From assembly GCA_039964455.1 (NCBI GenBank), contig JBDVXK010000025.1:62001-126000 (forward strand): 64,000 nucleotides of DNA, given 5' to 3'. Origin of the DNA: CALJFL01 sp039964455 (GTDB lineage: Bacteria > Pseudomonadota > Gammaproteobacteria > Pseudomonadales > Halieaceae). The notes beneath the pieces are model-generated. The model did no database searches. It saw only the letters and a program-made list of their open reading frames with translations, and had not been told where the DNA came from. Below, one piece after another: positions 1 through 8,927 of this stretch (positions are counted from its first letter, which is position 1; the number at the start of each line of letters is the position of its first letter). The translations under genes were made by a program, and so were the position numbers.

Positions 1-2
1 GG

Positions 3-206
3 CTAGACCCCGACAACCTGCCGGAGAGCAATCCTGAGGCAATGAATTTTGGATCGGGTGGTGATTCGGATTCCAAGGCGTGGAAAGATATCTGGGGCTG
101 CGGACAAGGCATAGGTGCTGTTAAAGATATCCTCACAACAGCCCAGTTGGTGGACCGCCTGACGGCCGAATATGAAATTGCGAGGAAGCGAATCGAGGCG
201 GCGTAA
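3..206 (+). CDS. C-terminal end of a nitronate monooxygenase-like flavin oxidoreductase (partial)
   Basis: The reading frame is open from the window edge to a TAA stop and encodes 67 residues, so the N-terminal part with the FMN site lies outside the window. The tail reads WKDIWGCGQGIGAVKDI followed by a helical end with LTAEYEIARKRIEAA. This resembles the end of NAD(P)H-dependent FMN proteins of the nitronate monooxygenase/2-nitropropane dioxygenase family, where a GQG motif precedes a final helix. The assignment rests on the tail alone. It could equally be one of the family's enoyl reductase-like members. Confidence 0.6.
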   Translation, partial: LDPDNLPESNPEAMNFGSGGDSDSKAWKDIWGCGQGIGAVKDILTTAQLVDRLTAEYEIARKRIEAA

Positions 207-270
207 GCTGCTTCGCGAACTATCCTGCTGAGCTAGTGTCATAACTTCCAGTCACTACGCAGGAACTACG

Positions 271-837
271 ATGTTACGTTTAGTCAGCACGGTACTTTTT
301 CTCATCCTCGCGACCAACGCACAGGCTGAAAGCCGCACAGCCACCTTTGCCGGAGGCTGCTTCTGGTGCATGGAGGCGGCTTATCAGGACCTTGATGGCG
401 TGACTGATGTCGTTTCCGGTTTCACCGGCGGAACGCTGGAAAACCCAACGTATAAGGGCCGTCACGATGGCCACTATGAAGCAATTCAGGTCACTTACGA
501 CTCGACCGTTATCGACTACCAACAACTCCTGGAAAAGTACTGGCTGAATGTCGACCCCTTCGACCCGCGTGGGCAATTTTGCGACAAGGGTGAAAGCTAC
601 AAGGCAGCTGTTTTTGTCGACGATGAACAGCGCGCCGCAGCAGAGACTTCAAAAGCCGCCGTCGTCGCCCGTTTTCCCAATGAAACCGTCGTAACCGAAA
701 TTCTACCCGCAGCCCGCTTCTGGCCGGTGGAGGAATATCATCAGGACTATTACCTGAAGAATCCGGTACGCTACAAATACTACAAGTGGAATTGCGGTCG
801 TCAGCAGCGCCTGGCCGATATCTGGGGGGAGCAGTAG
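271..837 (+). CDS. msrA: Peptide-methionine (S)-S-oxide reductase, exported form
   Basis: The 188-residue protein reduces methionine-S-sulfoxide in oxidised proteins. Residues 1-19 (MLRLVSTVLFLILATNAQA) form a signal peptide, so the enzyme should act in the periplasm rather than the cytosol. The active-site motif GCFWC places the catalytic cysteine at residue 30. A CG pair near residue 175 (YYKWNCGRQQ) supplies a possible resolving cysteine, and QFCDKGESYKAAVF matches the family's substrate loop. Its periplasmic electron donor is not in the window. It stands alone and ends convergent with the DUF1214 gene at 926. Confidence 0.93.
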   Translation: MLRLVSTVLFLILATNAQAESRTATFAGGCFWCMEAAYQDLDGVTDVVSGFTGGTLENPTYKGRHDGHYEAIQVTYDSTVIDYQQLLEKYWLNVDPFDPRGQFCDKGESYKAAVFVDDEQRAAAETSKAAVVARFPNETVVTEILPAARFWPVEEYHQDYYLKNPVRYKYYKWNCGRQQRLADIWGEQ

Positions 838-925
838 CCCCCTACCCTGACAGCAGGTAGCGGCGCAGACTACTAACGGCAACCCTCTGGCAAATTACTG
901 TGCTTGAACAGATTCAGTAGTCGGC

Positions 926-2026
926 CTACAGATCAGCAAACTTCACCACCTTCGCATTGACCGGCGGATGATCCGTTGCACCTATCCAGCGCCAGCACAT
1001 GGTTCCGCGATTATGTCCGGCAGTCTCTACCCAATTTGCCTGCGGGGGCTTTTGATGGGAAACCACTATCCTGACACCGCCATCGGGCTCGTAATCCGCT
1101 GAATGCTTGTTGAAGTGAATTTTGTGGTAACGATAATCCAGCGACTCCATCCACCAGTTCTGCAGAACAAAGTTCCATGTCTGGCACTCCGGAATCGATG
1201 GCGCCTCAACCACCAACGCCTCGTCATCGGCGAGCTCCCAGGCGCTGTGGAAGTAGTAGATATTGGGATCTCCCCCTATGGCCTGGCAAAACGTCTGGTC
1301 GGCAGGCGCCACCTGGTTCATGGTCGGCAAGAATCCTTCTGCCCAGCCCTCGAACAGGCCGGTGGTATTTTTGAGAAACTGAATAGCACCCTGCAGCGCC
1401 TTGTCCAACTTCTCTGGTGACAGCGGGTCCGGACGCTCATGCTCGGCACCGATTCTTTCAATTCGTATGTCGGCTCTGGTTTCGTTTTGTCTGTCCTGAA
1501 AAGTCTGGCGCACATTGATTGCGTTGGTCTCAGGCCCCAGGCGCAGCCAGTTACCCGCCTGCTCTTTTTGACTAACTATGATTTCCAGGCTGCCATCGTC
1601 GGCAATATCCATATCCATCGAATCCAGAAACCCGTCGGTTTTCATGCCACCACCGCTGGAATAGCGATTGATAACAGTGCCGAAGCCTAGGTAGTCGACT
1701 GTGCCGCGGGTTCCGGTAATACGATAGTCATACTCGGGATTAATCGGCGCGCTCTGGTAATAGTTATCCGGGTTATCAGCACCCATCTTGATGGTCTCAT
1801 GCACCGGACAACGTAGTTCAGGAAACGCTGAGTCACCAGACTCGAGAAAACTCTCCAGACCCGCCCTCAGCATGCGTGCAAGATAGCGATAACCCTCTGC
1901 CCTATCGAATGCATTAGCGGGCGCTTTCTCGGCAAAAACCAGTTGCCCCGCCTCCTTGAGGCCGTCACAGAAATCGTCCCAACTGGCGCCACTCATCACT
2001 CTCTGCTCTGCGCTGTTCTCACTCAT
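926..2026 (-). CDS. DUF1214-domain protein
   Basis: The 366-residue protein carries a C-terminal DUF1214 domain, recognised by the WNFVLQNWWMESLDYR stretch and by the IVVSHQKPPQANWVETAGH segment. No catalytic role is established for this domain. The start at 2026 is preferred over an ATG at 2044 because an AGGAGA ribosome-binding site lies 6 nt before it. No signal peptide is visible, so it is probably cytosolic. It follows the sulfotransferase gene by only 10 nt on the same strand, so the two are probably co-transcribed and may act on one metabolite. Confidence 0.8.
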   Translation of the reverse strand: MSENSAEQRVMSGASWDDFCDGLKEAGQLVFAEKAPANAFDRAEGYRYLARMLRAGLESFLESGDSAFPELRCPVHETIKMGADNPDNYYQSAPINPEYDYRITGTRGTVDYLGFGTVINRYSSGGGMKTDGFLDSMDMDIADDGSLEIIVSQKEQAGNWLRLGPETNAINVRQTFQDRQNETRADIRIERIGAEHERPDPLSPEKLDKALQGAIQFLKNTTGLFEGWAEGFLPTMNQVAPADQTFCQAIGGDPNIYYFHSAWELADDEALVVEAPSIPECQTWNFVLQNWWMESLDYRYHKIHFNKHSADYEPDGGVRIVVSHQKPPQANWVETAGHNRGTMCWRWIGATDHPPVNAKVVKFADL

Positions 2027-2036
2027 CTTTTGTCTC

Positions 2037-3194
2037 CTATGCATCCATGGTCAAGTTATAGCGGGAAATATAGCTGTCAAATAGTGCCTCTACCTGAGCA
2101 CGGCTGATCCCGTAATCATCCAGCCGGTAACTGTGCTTGCCGTGTTTACCCTGCGGATGATTATCCAGCCACGTCTGCATCTGCTTGCGGGCTTCGGAAC
2201 TCAGGGTGTCGCCCCTGGCCGCATAGATAGATTCGATCGCTGGCCAGGGATCTGCGACAAAATCATCGTGGTGAATGTCGACAAACTGCCCGGGGTGATT
2301 CGCTTCCAGATTTGCGCGATCCTGCTCGAAGGTACGGGTGTAGATCTCCAGCATATCCATCCAGTCGCGACCAATTTCATGTTTGTCCACAGTATCGCTG
2401 CCACTGCGGCGCAGTAGCTCACTGAAACTGCAGCCGCTGGCTACAAAGCTCATCGGCGCTCTGTGGGTTTGCACAATGATTGCATCCGGGTAGTGCTTCA
2501 ATATTTCAGACAGGCCAAGCTGGTGAAATGGCGCCTTTAACACCCAAGAGCCTGGATGCTTCGACTGCAACAACTGTAGCTGCTGCTTGTGATACGCATA
2601 GCTGCCACTGGCGCAGAGGTTTCGATACAGCCAGTTGGCATAGGACGGCACATGAAACATTGCCGAGTACTCTACCGACATGAAGTTGCGGTTGAGCAAC
2701 ATGTAACACTCGTCCGGTTCTTCGGCATCGATAAGGTGCGTTGTCAGAAACCCCGGGAGAAACTGTTCTGTCAGGGCCACACCCTCGCTTTGTTGCTGAA
2801 TACGCGGATCAGTCAGGTAGGTGGCAGTTTCCGGAGGCGGTACCGGGTTCTGGGCTTCCCACAGCCGTAGGGTGCGATTCGCTGCATCGTGGTTGAGCAT
2901 GTGGTGCAGTGCAGTGGTCCCGGTGCGCGGCAAGCCTACAATGAACACTGGACGGCGTACGTCCTCTCCAGCAACCTCGGGATGCTGACCCAGATAATCA
3001 CGAATCTCAAGGCGTTTACACAGCCCGGCGGAAATCGTCATCTGCGCCCTCAGGCGACCAAAATCATTCAGCCGCGCCTCGGAGTTCAGGGCTGCAAGTA
3101 ACCTGTCCAGCGGCTCCTGAAAGTCATCTGGGCCAAAGTCATCCAGACCAGTCTGCTCCATGGCAGCCGACAACAACTCGTTCTTATCCAGCAC
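2037..3194 (-). CDS. Sulfotransferase family protein
   Basis: The 385-residue protein resembles the bacterial Sulfotransfer_3 family, which moves the sulfuryl group of PAPS to a hydroxyl or amine acceptor. Residues 83-100 hold FIVGLPRTGTTALHHML, the 5'-phosphosulfate-binding loop. VQTHRAPMSFVAS at about 241-253 corresponds to the 3'-phosphate-binding segment with its Arg and Ser. The start is GTG with a GGGA upstream. No signal peptide is seen, so it is cytosolic. The acceptor cannot be deduced. It leads a two-gene unit with the DUF1214 protein. Confidence 0.85.
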   Translation of the reverse strand: MLDKNELLSAAMEQTGLDDFGPDDFQEPLDRLLAALNSEARLNDFGRLRAQMTISAGLCKRLEIRDYLGQHPEVAGEDVRRPVFIVGLPRTGTTALHHMLNHDAANRTLRLWEAQNPVPPPETATYLTDPRIQQQSEGVALTEQFLPGFLTTHLIDAEEPDECYMLLNRNFMSVEYSAMFHVPSYANWLYRNLCASGSYAYHKQQLQLLQSKHPGSWVLKAPFHQLGLSEILKHYPDAIIVQTHRAPMSFVASGCSFSELLRRSGSDTVDKHEIGRDWMDMLEIYTRTFEQDRANLEANHPGQFVDIHHDDFVADPWPAIESIYAARGDTLSSEARKQMQTWLDNHPQGKHGKHSYRLDDYGISRAQVEALFDSYISRYNLTMDA

Positions 3195-3527
3195 TGTGCG
3201 TCCCTACTCTCGTTGATCAACAGGGGCAGACTAGACGGGGGTGGACAACGAGGCAACAGTGATCATGCGCAAAGCTGCTCCTATGGCATTAAAGTGATCG
3301 CGCAACTGCTTTTGGTACAAGAATCGGTACTGACAAATAGCGGATCACATAGCCGCTTGGCCAATACGGGATAAAACTACGTAACCGGCAAGCCAACACT
3401 ACCCAATTGGGTTCAGTGAATATTTCCATCTACAGGCAACATGGGCGTAGAGTTTTTTATCCGTCACTGGAATACAATACCCTCGCTACAGCTCCAGTAT
3501 TAAGAATGATCACACGAGGTCTTCAGC
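3195..3527. promoter_or_regulatory. Divergent intergenic region between sulfotransferase and DUF481 genes
   Basis: These 333 nt separate two divergent genes and must hold both promoters. No convincing ORF or RNA gene is seen. A TACAAT hexamer at 3473-3478 is a possible -10 element for the rightward gene, but no good -35 element accompanies it. A GAGGT ribosome-binding site precedes the GTG start at 3528. GGTAC occurs twice 12 nt apart near 3316-3332, with no known regulator to attach to it. Confidence 0.35.
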
Positions 3528-4640
3528 GTGAAAAGTCGATTGAAACACTTCATCTGCCTGGTCTTGCTGGCATCCATTGCCAGCACGGTACAGGCGGCCC
3601 ACAGACGCACCGACGTTGTCGCCATGTACAACGGGGACCGCGTAACTGGTGAGATCGTATCGCTGTTTGCGGGCATACTGGAGTACAAAACCGACTCTAT
3701 GGGAACACTGAAAATAGAGTGGCAGGAAATATCCAAACTGCAAAGCGTGTTTCACTACGAGTTCCGCCTGACTGACGGGCAACGGTACTATGGCTCTGTG
3801 CTGGACGCAGATCGACCCGGTCAGCTGCGCGTGGAAGACCTATACGGCGTACACGATATCGAATGGCTGGACGTGGTCGAGATAAGACCCATTGAAGCCC
3901 GGCTTCTCGATCGGATAGATATTTATCTTTCGGCGGGCTACAACTACACCAAAGCCAGCTCGGTAGCGCAAACCAGCTTCAATACCGTCATCGCCTACGA
4001 GGACGAGCAAACCCGAAACCAGTTTACCGGCAGAACTGTCGTGACAAACACCGACGACGGGGATACCAGCAGCACCAAACTTGACCTGTCACGGCGTACG
4101 TGGACGGATCGCGCTCAGCTCTACCGCGTATTTTATGGCAACTACGAAACCAACGATGAACTTGGCCTGGATAAGCGTATCGCACTGGGACTTGGCTGGG
4201 GCCGCTATGCCATTGATAACAATCGAATGCGCTTTGGCTATTCCGCTGGAGTACAGGGGCTTACGGAGAAAACGTTTGCCACGTCCACGGTGGAGGACCC
4301 GGAAAACCCCGGCGACATCGAAGACCCGGATGCACCACCCCCCTCCACCAGTAGTCGCACCGAATACTTCCGTGAGGAGAGTGCGGAGCTATTCCTGAGT
4401 GTTGAATTCGCCACCTGGCGCTTCGACACCCCCGAGCTGGACGTGCAGTTTGACGCCACACTGTATCCCAGTATCACCAATAGCGGCCGTTTGCGGGGCG
4501 ACACCGACCTAAGGGTGCGCTGGGAAATCGTGGAAGACCTGTTCTGGGATATTACCGCCTACGGCGCCTATGACAGCGAGGCGGAGTCAGATGACCAGTT
4601 CGACTATGGCGTCACGACGGGGATTGGCTGGGAGTACTGA
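3528..4640 (+). CDS. DUF481 outer-membrane beta-barrel protein with duplicated N-terminal repeat
   Basis: The 370-residue protein starts with GTG and has a signal peptide cut near VQAA (residue 24). Residues 34-70 (MYNGDRVTGEIVSLF onward, ending in an IEWQEISKL segment) and 81-121 (LTDGQRYYGSVLDAD onward, ending in IEWLDVVEI) are two copies of a small beta-rich repeat. The rest alternates aromatic beta-strands, as expected for the DUF481/YdiY barrel family, and ends in aromatic residues (IGWEY). An acidic Pro-rich loop (DPENPGDIEDPDAPPP) lies near residue 260 and is probably surface-exposed. The family's function is unknown. The 3' end overlaps the convergent MscS gene by 29 nt. Confidence 0.8.
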   Translation: MKSRLKHFICLVLLASIASTVQAAHRRTDVVAMYNGDRVTGEIVSLFAGILEYKTDSMGTLKIEWQEISKLQSVFHYEFRLTDGQRYYGSVLDADRPGQLRVEDLYGVHDIEWLDVVEIRPIEARLLDRIDIYLSAGYNYTKASSVAQTSFNTVIAYEDEQTRNQFTGRTVVTNTDDGDTSSTKLDLSRRTWTDRAQLYRVFYGNYETNDELGLDKRIALGLGWGRYAIDNNRMRFGYSAGVQGLTEKTFATSTVEDPENPGDIEDPDAPPPSTSSRTEYFREESAELFLSVEFATWRFDTPELDVQFDATLYPSITNSGRLRGDTDLRVRWEIVEDLFWDITAYGAYDSEAESDDQFDYGVTTGIGWEY

Positions 4641-6306
4641 CCTCGTTATACACGTGGACATCCCGCTGTGGGAAAGGTATTGAGATCCCCTCTCTATCGA
4701 AGCGCACTTTAACCTCGCGGGTTAAATCCCAGTAAACATCCCAGTAATTCTCGGTTCTGACCCAGGGGCGCACCACAAAGTTGACCGATGAGTCCGCCAG
4801 GGTATGAAGCTTGATAATAGGCTCTGGCTTGGACAGCACCATCTCGTGACTGGTGACAATGTCGTTCAGTACGCGCTCAGCATTGGGAATATCATCACCA
4901 TAGCCAATGCCAAATTCCAGATCGACCCGACGCAACTTCTGGGCCGTCACGTTTTTGATAACATCACCCCAGATTTTGCTATTCGGCACAACCAATGTCT
5001 GGTTATCGAAAGTCGTAATGGTTGTAGATACCAGCGTCATTTTCTTGACCAGGCCCGATGCACCGGTCACCTCAACAAAGTCGTCAACATCATAGGGGCG
5101 ATAGACCAGAATCATCGCACCGGCAGCGAAGTTACCGAGAGTGTCCTGCAGGGCAAAGCCCACAATGAATCCTGCCACGCCCAAACCCGCCAGCATGGGT
5201 GCCAGTGAAATACCCACCTGAGATAAAGCCATGAGCACACCGACTATCATAACGGTGCCACTGGATGCAGAGATCAGGATATCTTTGAGCAAGTTGGAAA
5301 GGTCTACGTTAGAGCGATCAAGTGCAGCGCCTACCGCTTTGCGAGTGAGTTTGCTAAGGGCCCTGAAAACCAGCAGTACCAAAAGGAAAACCAGCAATTT
5401 CAAAGCGATATCAGGAGAACTCTTCACCACAGACTCACGAGTTGTACGCCAGCTGTCCTGGGCAATTTGCAGCACCACTTCCCTATCGAATATGCCTATA
5501 GATACCCCGCTGCTGTGCTGTAGCAAAATGGCACGATAGTTTCGGGTGTCCTGACCCAATCTCTCCAGCGACACCACCAGCTGACGCAAGCGTTCAGCCT
5601 GCAAGTCATGCTGAAGTTGCATTTCGGTGAGACCGGCTTGCAACTCAGCATTGGAAGAATCGAGCTTCAGACGTTTGGCAATTTCTTGTGATGCTGCGCC
5701 GGTAAACTCCACGCGACCGATCAAGGCCTCACCAAAAGAAGTCATTTCATTCACCAGACCTGTACGCACATCTTCCGCGGGCATGTTCAAGGCCTCACGA
5801 CTAAGCACGAGGTTTACCGCCGCTGCAAAATACTTGAGCCGCATGCTCTCCAAGGTATGAACGAATGATTCAGCTGCTAGACGTCTGCTACCACTGAGCG
5901 AATCCAGGGCGGCAAATTGGCTTTTAATGCGTTCATCGAGTTCATTCAAGCGCTCAAATACCTGATCACCCGCCACTAGAAAATCAGCGCGCATACGCCT
6001 GCTGATCTCCAGTCGAAGCTCATCTTTCTCGGGAAGCTGAACCACTGACTGAGCCAGCTGGTCGATTAAGACCATCAACTCAAAGCTACGCTCATCCCGG
6101 CGGTAAAGCAGCGCATTCTGATCCATTTCAGGAGCGCTTTCGATCTGGGTATTAAGGTGCTGCAGCTCGCCGATACGGCTGTCAACAGTATCCATCAATT
6201 CGCTGATGGCCTCAGCAGACAATGGCTTATCAGCGCTGGTCGCCATGGGGGTAAACGACAATAGTGTCGTTATGCCCAGCAGGATGAAAAACTGTTTGAT
6301 AATCAC
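4612..6306 (-). CDS. Mechanosensitive channel of the MscS family, with long periplasmic N-domain
   Basis: The 564-residue protein has a signal peptide (to about residue 25) and a roughly 270-residue, largely helical, probably coiled-coil periplasmic domain. Three membrane segments follow at about 299-316, 344-364 and 368-388. The pore-lining helix is the segment GLGVAGFIVGFALQDTLGNF, and the MscS beta-domain follows with VYRPYDVDDFV (401-411) and VPNSKIW (440-446). This is larger than the 286-residue E. coli MscS and resembles the MscK/YbdG-type expanded members. It should release solutes on hypo-osmotic shock. The start is GTG with GGGAG upstream. It lies just downstream of the cell-wall genes on the same strand. 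Confidence 0.9.
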   Translation of the reverse strand: MIIKQFFILLGITTLLSFTPMATSADKPLSAEAISELMDTVDSRIGELQHLNTQIESAPEMDQNALLYRRDERSFELMVLIDQLAQSVVQLPEKDELRLEISRRMRADFLVAGDQVFERLNELDERIKSQFAALDSLSGSRRLAAESFVHTLESMRLKYFAAAVNLVLSREALNMPAEDVRTGLVNEMTSFGEALIGRVEFTGAASQEIAKRLKLDSSNAELQAGLTEMQLQHDLQAERLRQLVVSLERLGQDTRNYRAILLQHSSGVSIGIFDREVVLQIAQDSWRTTRESVVKSSPDIALKLLVFLLVLLVFRALSKLTRKAVGAALDRSNVDLSNLLKDILISASSGTVMIVGVLMALSQVGISLAPMLAGLGVAGFIVGFALQDTLGNFAAGAMILVYRPYDVDDFVEVTGASGLVKKMTLVSTTITTFDNQTLVVPNSKIWGDVIKNVTAQKLRRVDLEFGIGYGDDIPNAERVLNDIVTSHEMVLSKPEPIIKLHTLADSSVNFVVRPWVRTENYWDVYWDLTREVKVRFDREGISIPFPQRDVHVYNEVSTPSQSPS

Positions 6307-6321
6307 TTCTTTACTCCCAAT

Positions 6322-7242
6322 TTACCAGCGAGCCCGATGGCCCCGGGTGTCAACGTGCACAAACCCGCCGTGATGGCTGGCCCTGTAATAACGACCCACG
6401 CCGCCCACAAGTAAGGCATTGTCCGTTTTTGCCTTTACATCCTCAACCAGTTTGAACAATAGATCGACATCGGCGCGGTTGCGCTGACCATCGCGGTTCA
6501 GGTCATCCATCAATCCATCCTTATTTTGATCAATGAAGAAATCCAGGGCATCGCCATAAACATGCCGGCTATTGGCAACATTACCGATGGAGGCGTTATA
6601 AAAAGGCGTGCGATAACCGCTGATAATACCAAAGGTTTCAATATCGTAGCCTCGCGACCGGGTCTCAGCCAGAACAGCCTCCAGTAACACCAGCAGCGGT
6701 TCGCTTAGCACTACATACTTTGGGAAGTCTGAGGCCTGCTTGCAGAGAAACTGGCGCAGTCTGAAATGCGGGGATAGTTGCACATCCAGCATATCCTCGC
6801 TCACACGGTAGAATCGGTCCGGTGCGCGATAACGCGCTGGATAACGCTTATCTCCAGGGGGCTTGCTTCCAATCCGGTAACCCTCCAGGTATCCGTCCGA
6901 CAGCTTGTCAGCCGACACCCCCACAAACAGATTCAGCACCGTGCGATCGCCGCTTATTTGATGATTGAGTTGCAGCTTGTACAAGCCGGGGGTCAGCGGC
7001 GTGGTGAGATTCCAGACTCCATCGCCAGCCTGACCATAAGCTCTACCATCGAGATACAGCTGCAAGTTCCGGGAATCATAAGCAGCCAGCCCCAGGGAGA
7101 CGGTCTCACCCGGGGAAGAAAAAATGCTGAAAATGCCGTAATTTATCGCCTGCCCACGAACCGAGATTGCCAGTGGCGCCGACCAACTTGCCGCGCTGGA
7201 CAGCAGTACCAGTACGCAGAAACAAGCACTAGCGAGACGCAA
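6322..7242 (-). CDS. Exported M15-type peptidase (D,D-carboxypeptidase-like) with EF-hand-like insert
   Basis: The 306-residue protein has an N-terminal signal peptide and a C-terminal M15/DUF882-like peptidase domain. Zinc ligands appear in SRHVYGDALDFF (His227, Asp234) and GGFVHVDTRG (His296). Directly after the first motif lie two Asp/Asn/Gly loops, DQNKDGLMDD and DLNRDGQRNRADVD, which look like EF-hand or dockerin calcium loops. It should trim or hydrolyse peptidoglycan stem peptides in the periplasm. The start is TTG (plus-strand CAA at 7240-7242) and overlaps the end of the L,D-transpeptidase gene by 14 nt, so translation is probably coupled. Confidence 0.82.
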   Translation of the reverse strand: MRLASACFCVLVLLSSAASWSAPLAISVRGQAINYGIFSIFSSPGETVSLGLAAYDSRNLQLYLDGRAYGQAGDGVWNLTTPLTPGLYKLQLNHQISGDRTVLNLFVGVSADKLSDGYLEGYRIGSKPPGDKRYPARYRAPDRFYRVSEDMLDVQLSPHFRLRQFLCKQASDFPKYVVLSEPLLVLLEAVLAETRSRGYDIETFGIISGYRTPFYNASIGNVANSRHVYGDALDFFIDQNKDGLMDDLNRDGQRNRADVDLLFKLVEDVKAKTDNALLVGGVGRYYRASHHGGFVHVDTRGHRARW

Positions 7243-8878
7243 ACTGGGCCACCGACGGCGCAGTGTCCAGTGCCTGCACTGCCTGCGGGTCCAGATTATA
7301 GACGTCAGGGTGAAACTGTATTCTACTGCCGACCGTCGGGCTCACCGTCCAATACATCAGCATCACATCAATTTTGCGCTGAATACGGGCCACTGTTTGC
7401 GGGTCGCCGCGTGCAATCAAAGCGTCTATATTTTCCGCCGACCAGTTGCCGGGATCATCCAGCAGCAATCTGGCCAGTTCCAGCGGATCTTTGACTCGAA
7501 TACAGCCAGCGCTGAAGGCGCGCTGTGTTCTGGAGAACAGCTCCCGCGAAGGGGTGTCATGTAAATACACGGCATGGCGATTGGGAAACATGAACTTTAC
7601 CCGGCCCATGGCATTGGCGGGGCCAGGCATTTGCACCACCCGATAAGGGAAGGTAGACGCGGTAAAGTTCGACCAATTTATCGATAACGGATCCACTGCT
7701 TTACCGCTGGAATCGAGCAGCCGGTAGCCCTTGTCGACCACATACTGTGGATTTGCGCGAAACTTCGCAAACAGGCTGCGCATTATTATGCTGCGCGGCA
7801 CGTTCCAGGTGGGATTGAATTCAAGGTACCGAAGCTGGGCCTGAAAAATGGGCGTACGCGTGTTGATGGTTCCCACCATCACCGGGGTTTCCCAGCGCAG
7901 CTGGCCTTCTTTCAGGTAGTACAATTCATAACCCGCGATGTTAACGACGATCAGCTCCTCAGAGACAGACTGGTTAATCCAGCGAAGCCGGTCCATGTTG
8001 ACCCTAAGCTGTTCAACACGCTGCTCAAAGGTGATATTGAGCACCTCGTAGCTTTGGCGACCAACAATACCGTCGGAGTCGATGCCGTGATCATTCTGAA
8101 AGAGGCGCACTGCCCCAGCCAACTGCCCATCGAAATACTCGGTTTCCGGTGAATCGGGGGGCAAGTAGGACAACTGCTTAAGACGCCGCCGCAATAAAGC
8201 CACATTGGCGTGACTCTGGTCAGGCTTGAGGACCTTGTCAGGGGGTATCAGGAAGAACTGTTCAGTGTCGGCAAGCTCGCGATAATACGATAGCGATAGC
8301 CTCATTTGCCGATAAAAATCGCTTTGAGGCTTCAGGCTATCGAGCAATTCCGGCATTTCGTCCTGTGCCGCTGAAGTAATCAATCGACCAGCCACCTCTT
8401 CGGCGACATATTCGCGACGATCATAATTCCAGGTTTCATCCAGGGTACGGGGGTCGATTTTGCCCTCAACCAGGTGGCGGGCATAAAGCAATAAGCCGTC
8501 ACTCATCAGCACATCAAACTGCGCCCTGAGAACATCCGGATCAACCCAGCCCTCACCCACTTCCGCCTGCAAGGCCAGCAACTCATTGTAGTGATAATCC
8601 GAGGGGTTCAGCCCCTCACGCTCACTGGAGCGCAACAAACTCAGAAGAGCCCCCGCGTCTTCAATTGACCAGAGCGGCTGATGGTTGGATTGCTGGTAAA
8701 CCTCGTTGATAAACGCTGGCTGATAAATTTCAGCGACACCTGCGACTGACTGAGCGTCGGCATTGAGAAAAACCCGTTCGGTTATGCTCAGGATCTCTTT
8801 GCTCACATCCGCCTGTGCAAGCAGTGGGTTGCCACACAAAACAAGCAATCCGAATATTGCGCCCAATCGTTTGATCAA
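7229..8878 (-). CDS. L,D-transpeptidase of the YcbB/LdtD type
   Basis: The 549-residue protein should form 3-3 cross-links in peptidoglycan in the periplasm. The order is a signal peptide (to about residue 22), an N-terminal scaffold, a peptidoglycan-binding domain (about 224-280, FQNDHGIDSDGIVGRQSYE) and a YkuD catalytic domain from about 308. The catalytic motif AFSAGCIRV puts the nucleophile at Cys459 and the conserved Arg at 461, with His435 and His440 before it. The start is TTG, chosen because a GAGGTG ribosome-binding site lies 5 nt upstream (plus strand 8884-8889). It is the first gene of a unit with the M15 peptidase, and perhaps the MscS channel. Confidence 0.93.
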   Translation of the reverse strand: MIKRLGAIFGLLVLCGNPLLAQADVSKEILSITERVFLNADAQSVAGVAEIYQPAFINEVYQQSNHQPLWSIEDAGALLSLLRSSEREGLNPSDYHYNELLALQAEVGEGWVDPDVLRAQFDVLMSDGLLLYARHLVEGKIDPRTLDETWNYDRREYVAEEVAGRLITSAAQDEMPELLDSLKPQSDFYRQMRLSLSYYRELADTEQFFLIPPDKVLKPDQSHANVALLRRRLKQLSYLPPDSPETEYFDGQLAGAVRLFQNDHGIDSDGIVGRQSYEVLNITFEQRVEQLRVNMDRLRWINQSVSEELIVVNIAGYELYYLKEGQLRWETPVMVGTINTRTPIFQAQLRYLEFNPTWNVPRSIIMRSLFAKFRANPQYVVDKGYRLLDSSGKAVDPLSINWSNFTASTFPYRVVQMPGPANAMGRVKFMFPNRHAVYLHDTPSRELFSRTQRAFSAGCIRVKDPLELARLLLDDPGNWSAENIDALIARGDPQTVARIQRKIDVMLMYWTVSPTVGSRIQFHPDVYNLDPQAVQALDTAPSVAQFASR

Positions 8879-8927
8879 TTTATCACCTCATCTACACAAT
8901 TCTTCAGCAGAGCACTCGCAGTCATCG

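Noticed and set aside
838..860. Hairpin-like CTACC/GGTAG after msrA as a terminator
   Set aside because: The stem is short and no T-run follows.
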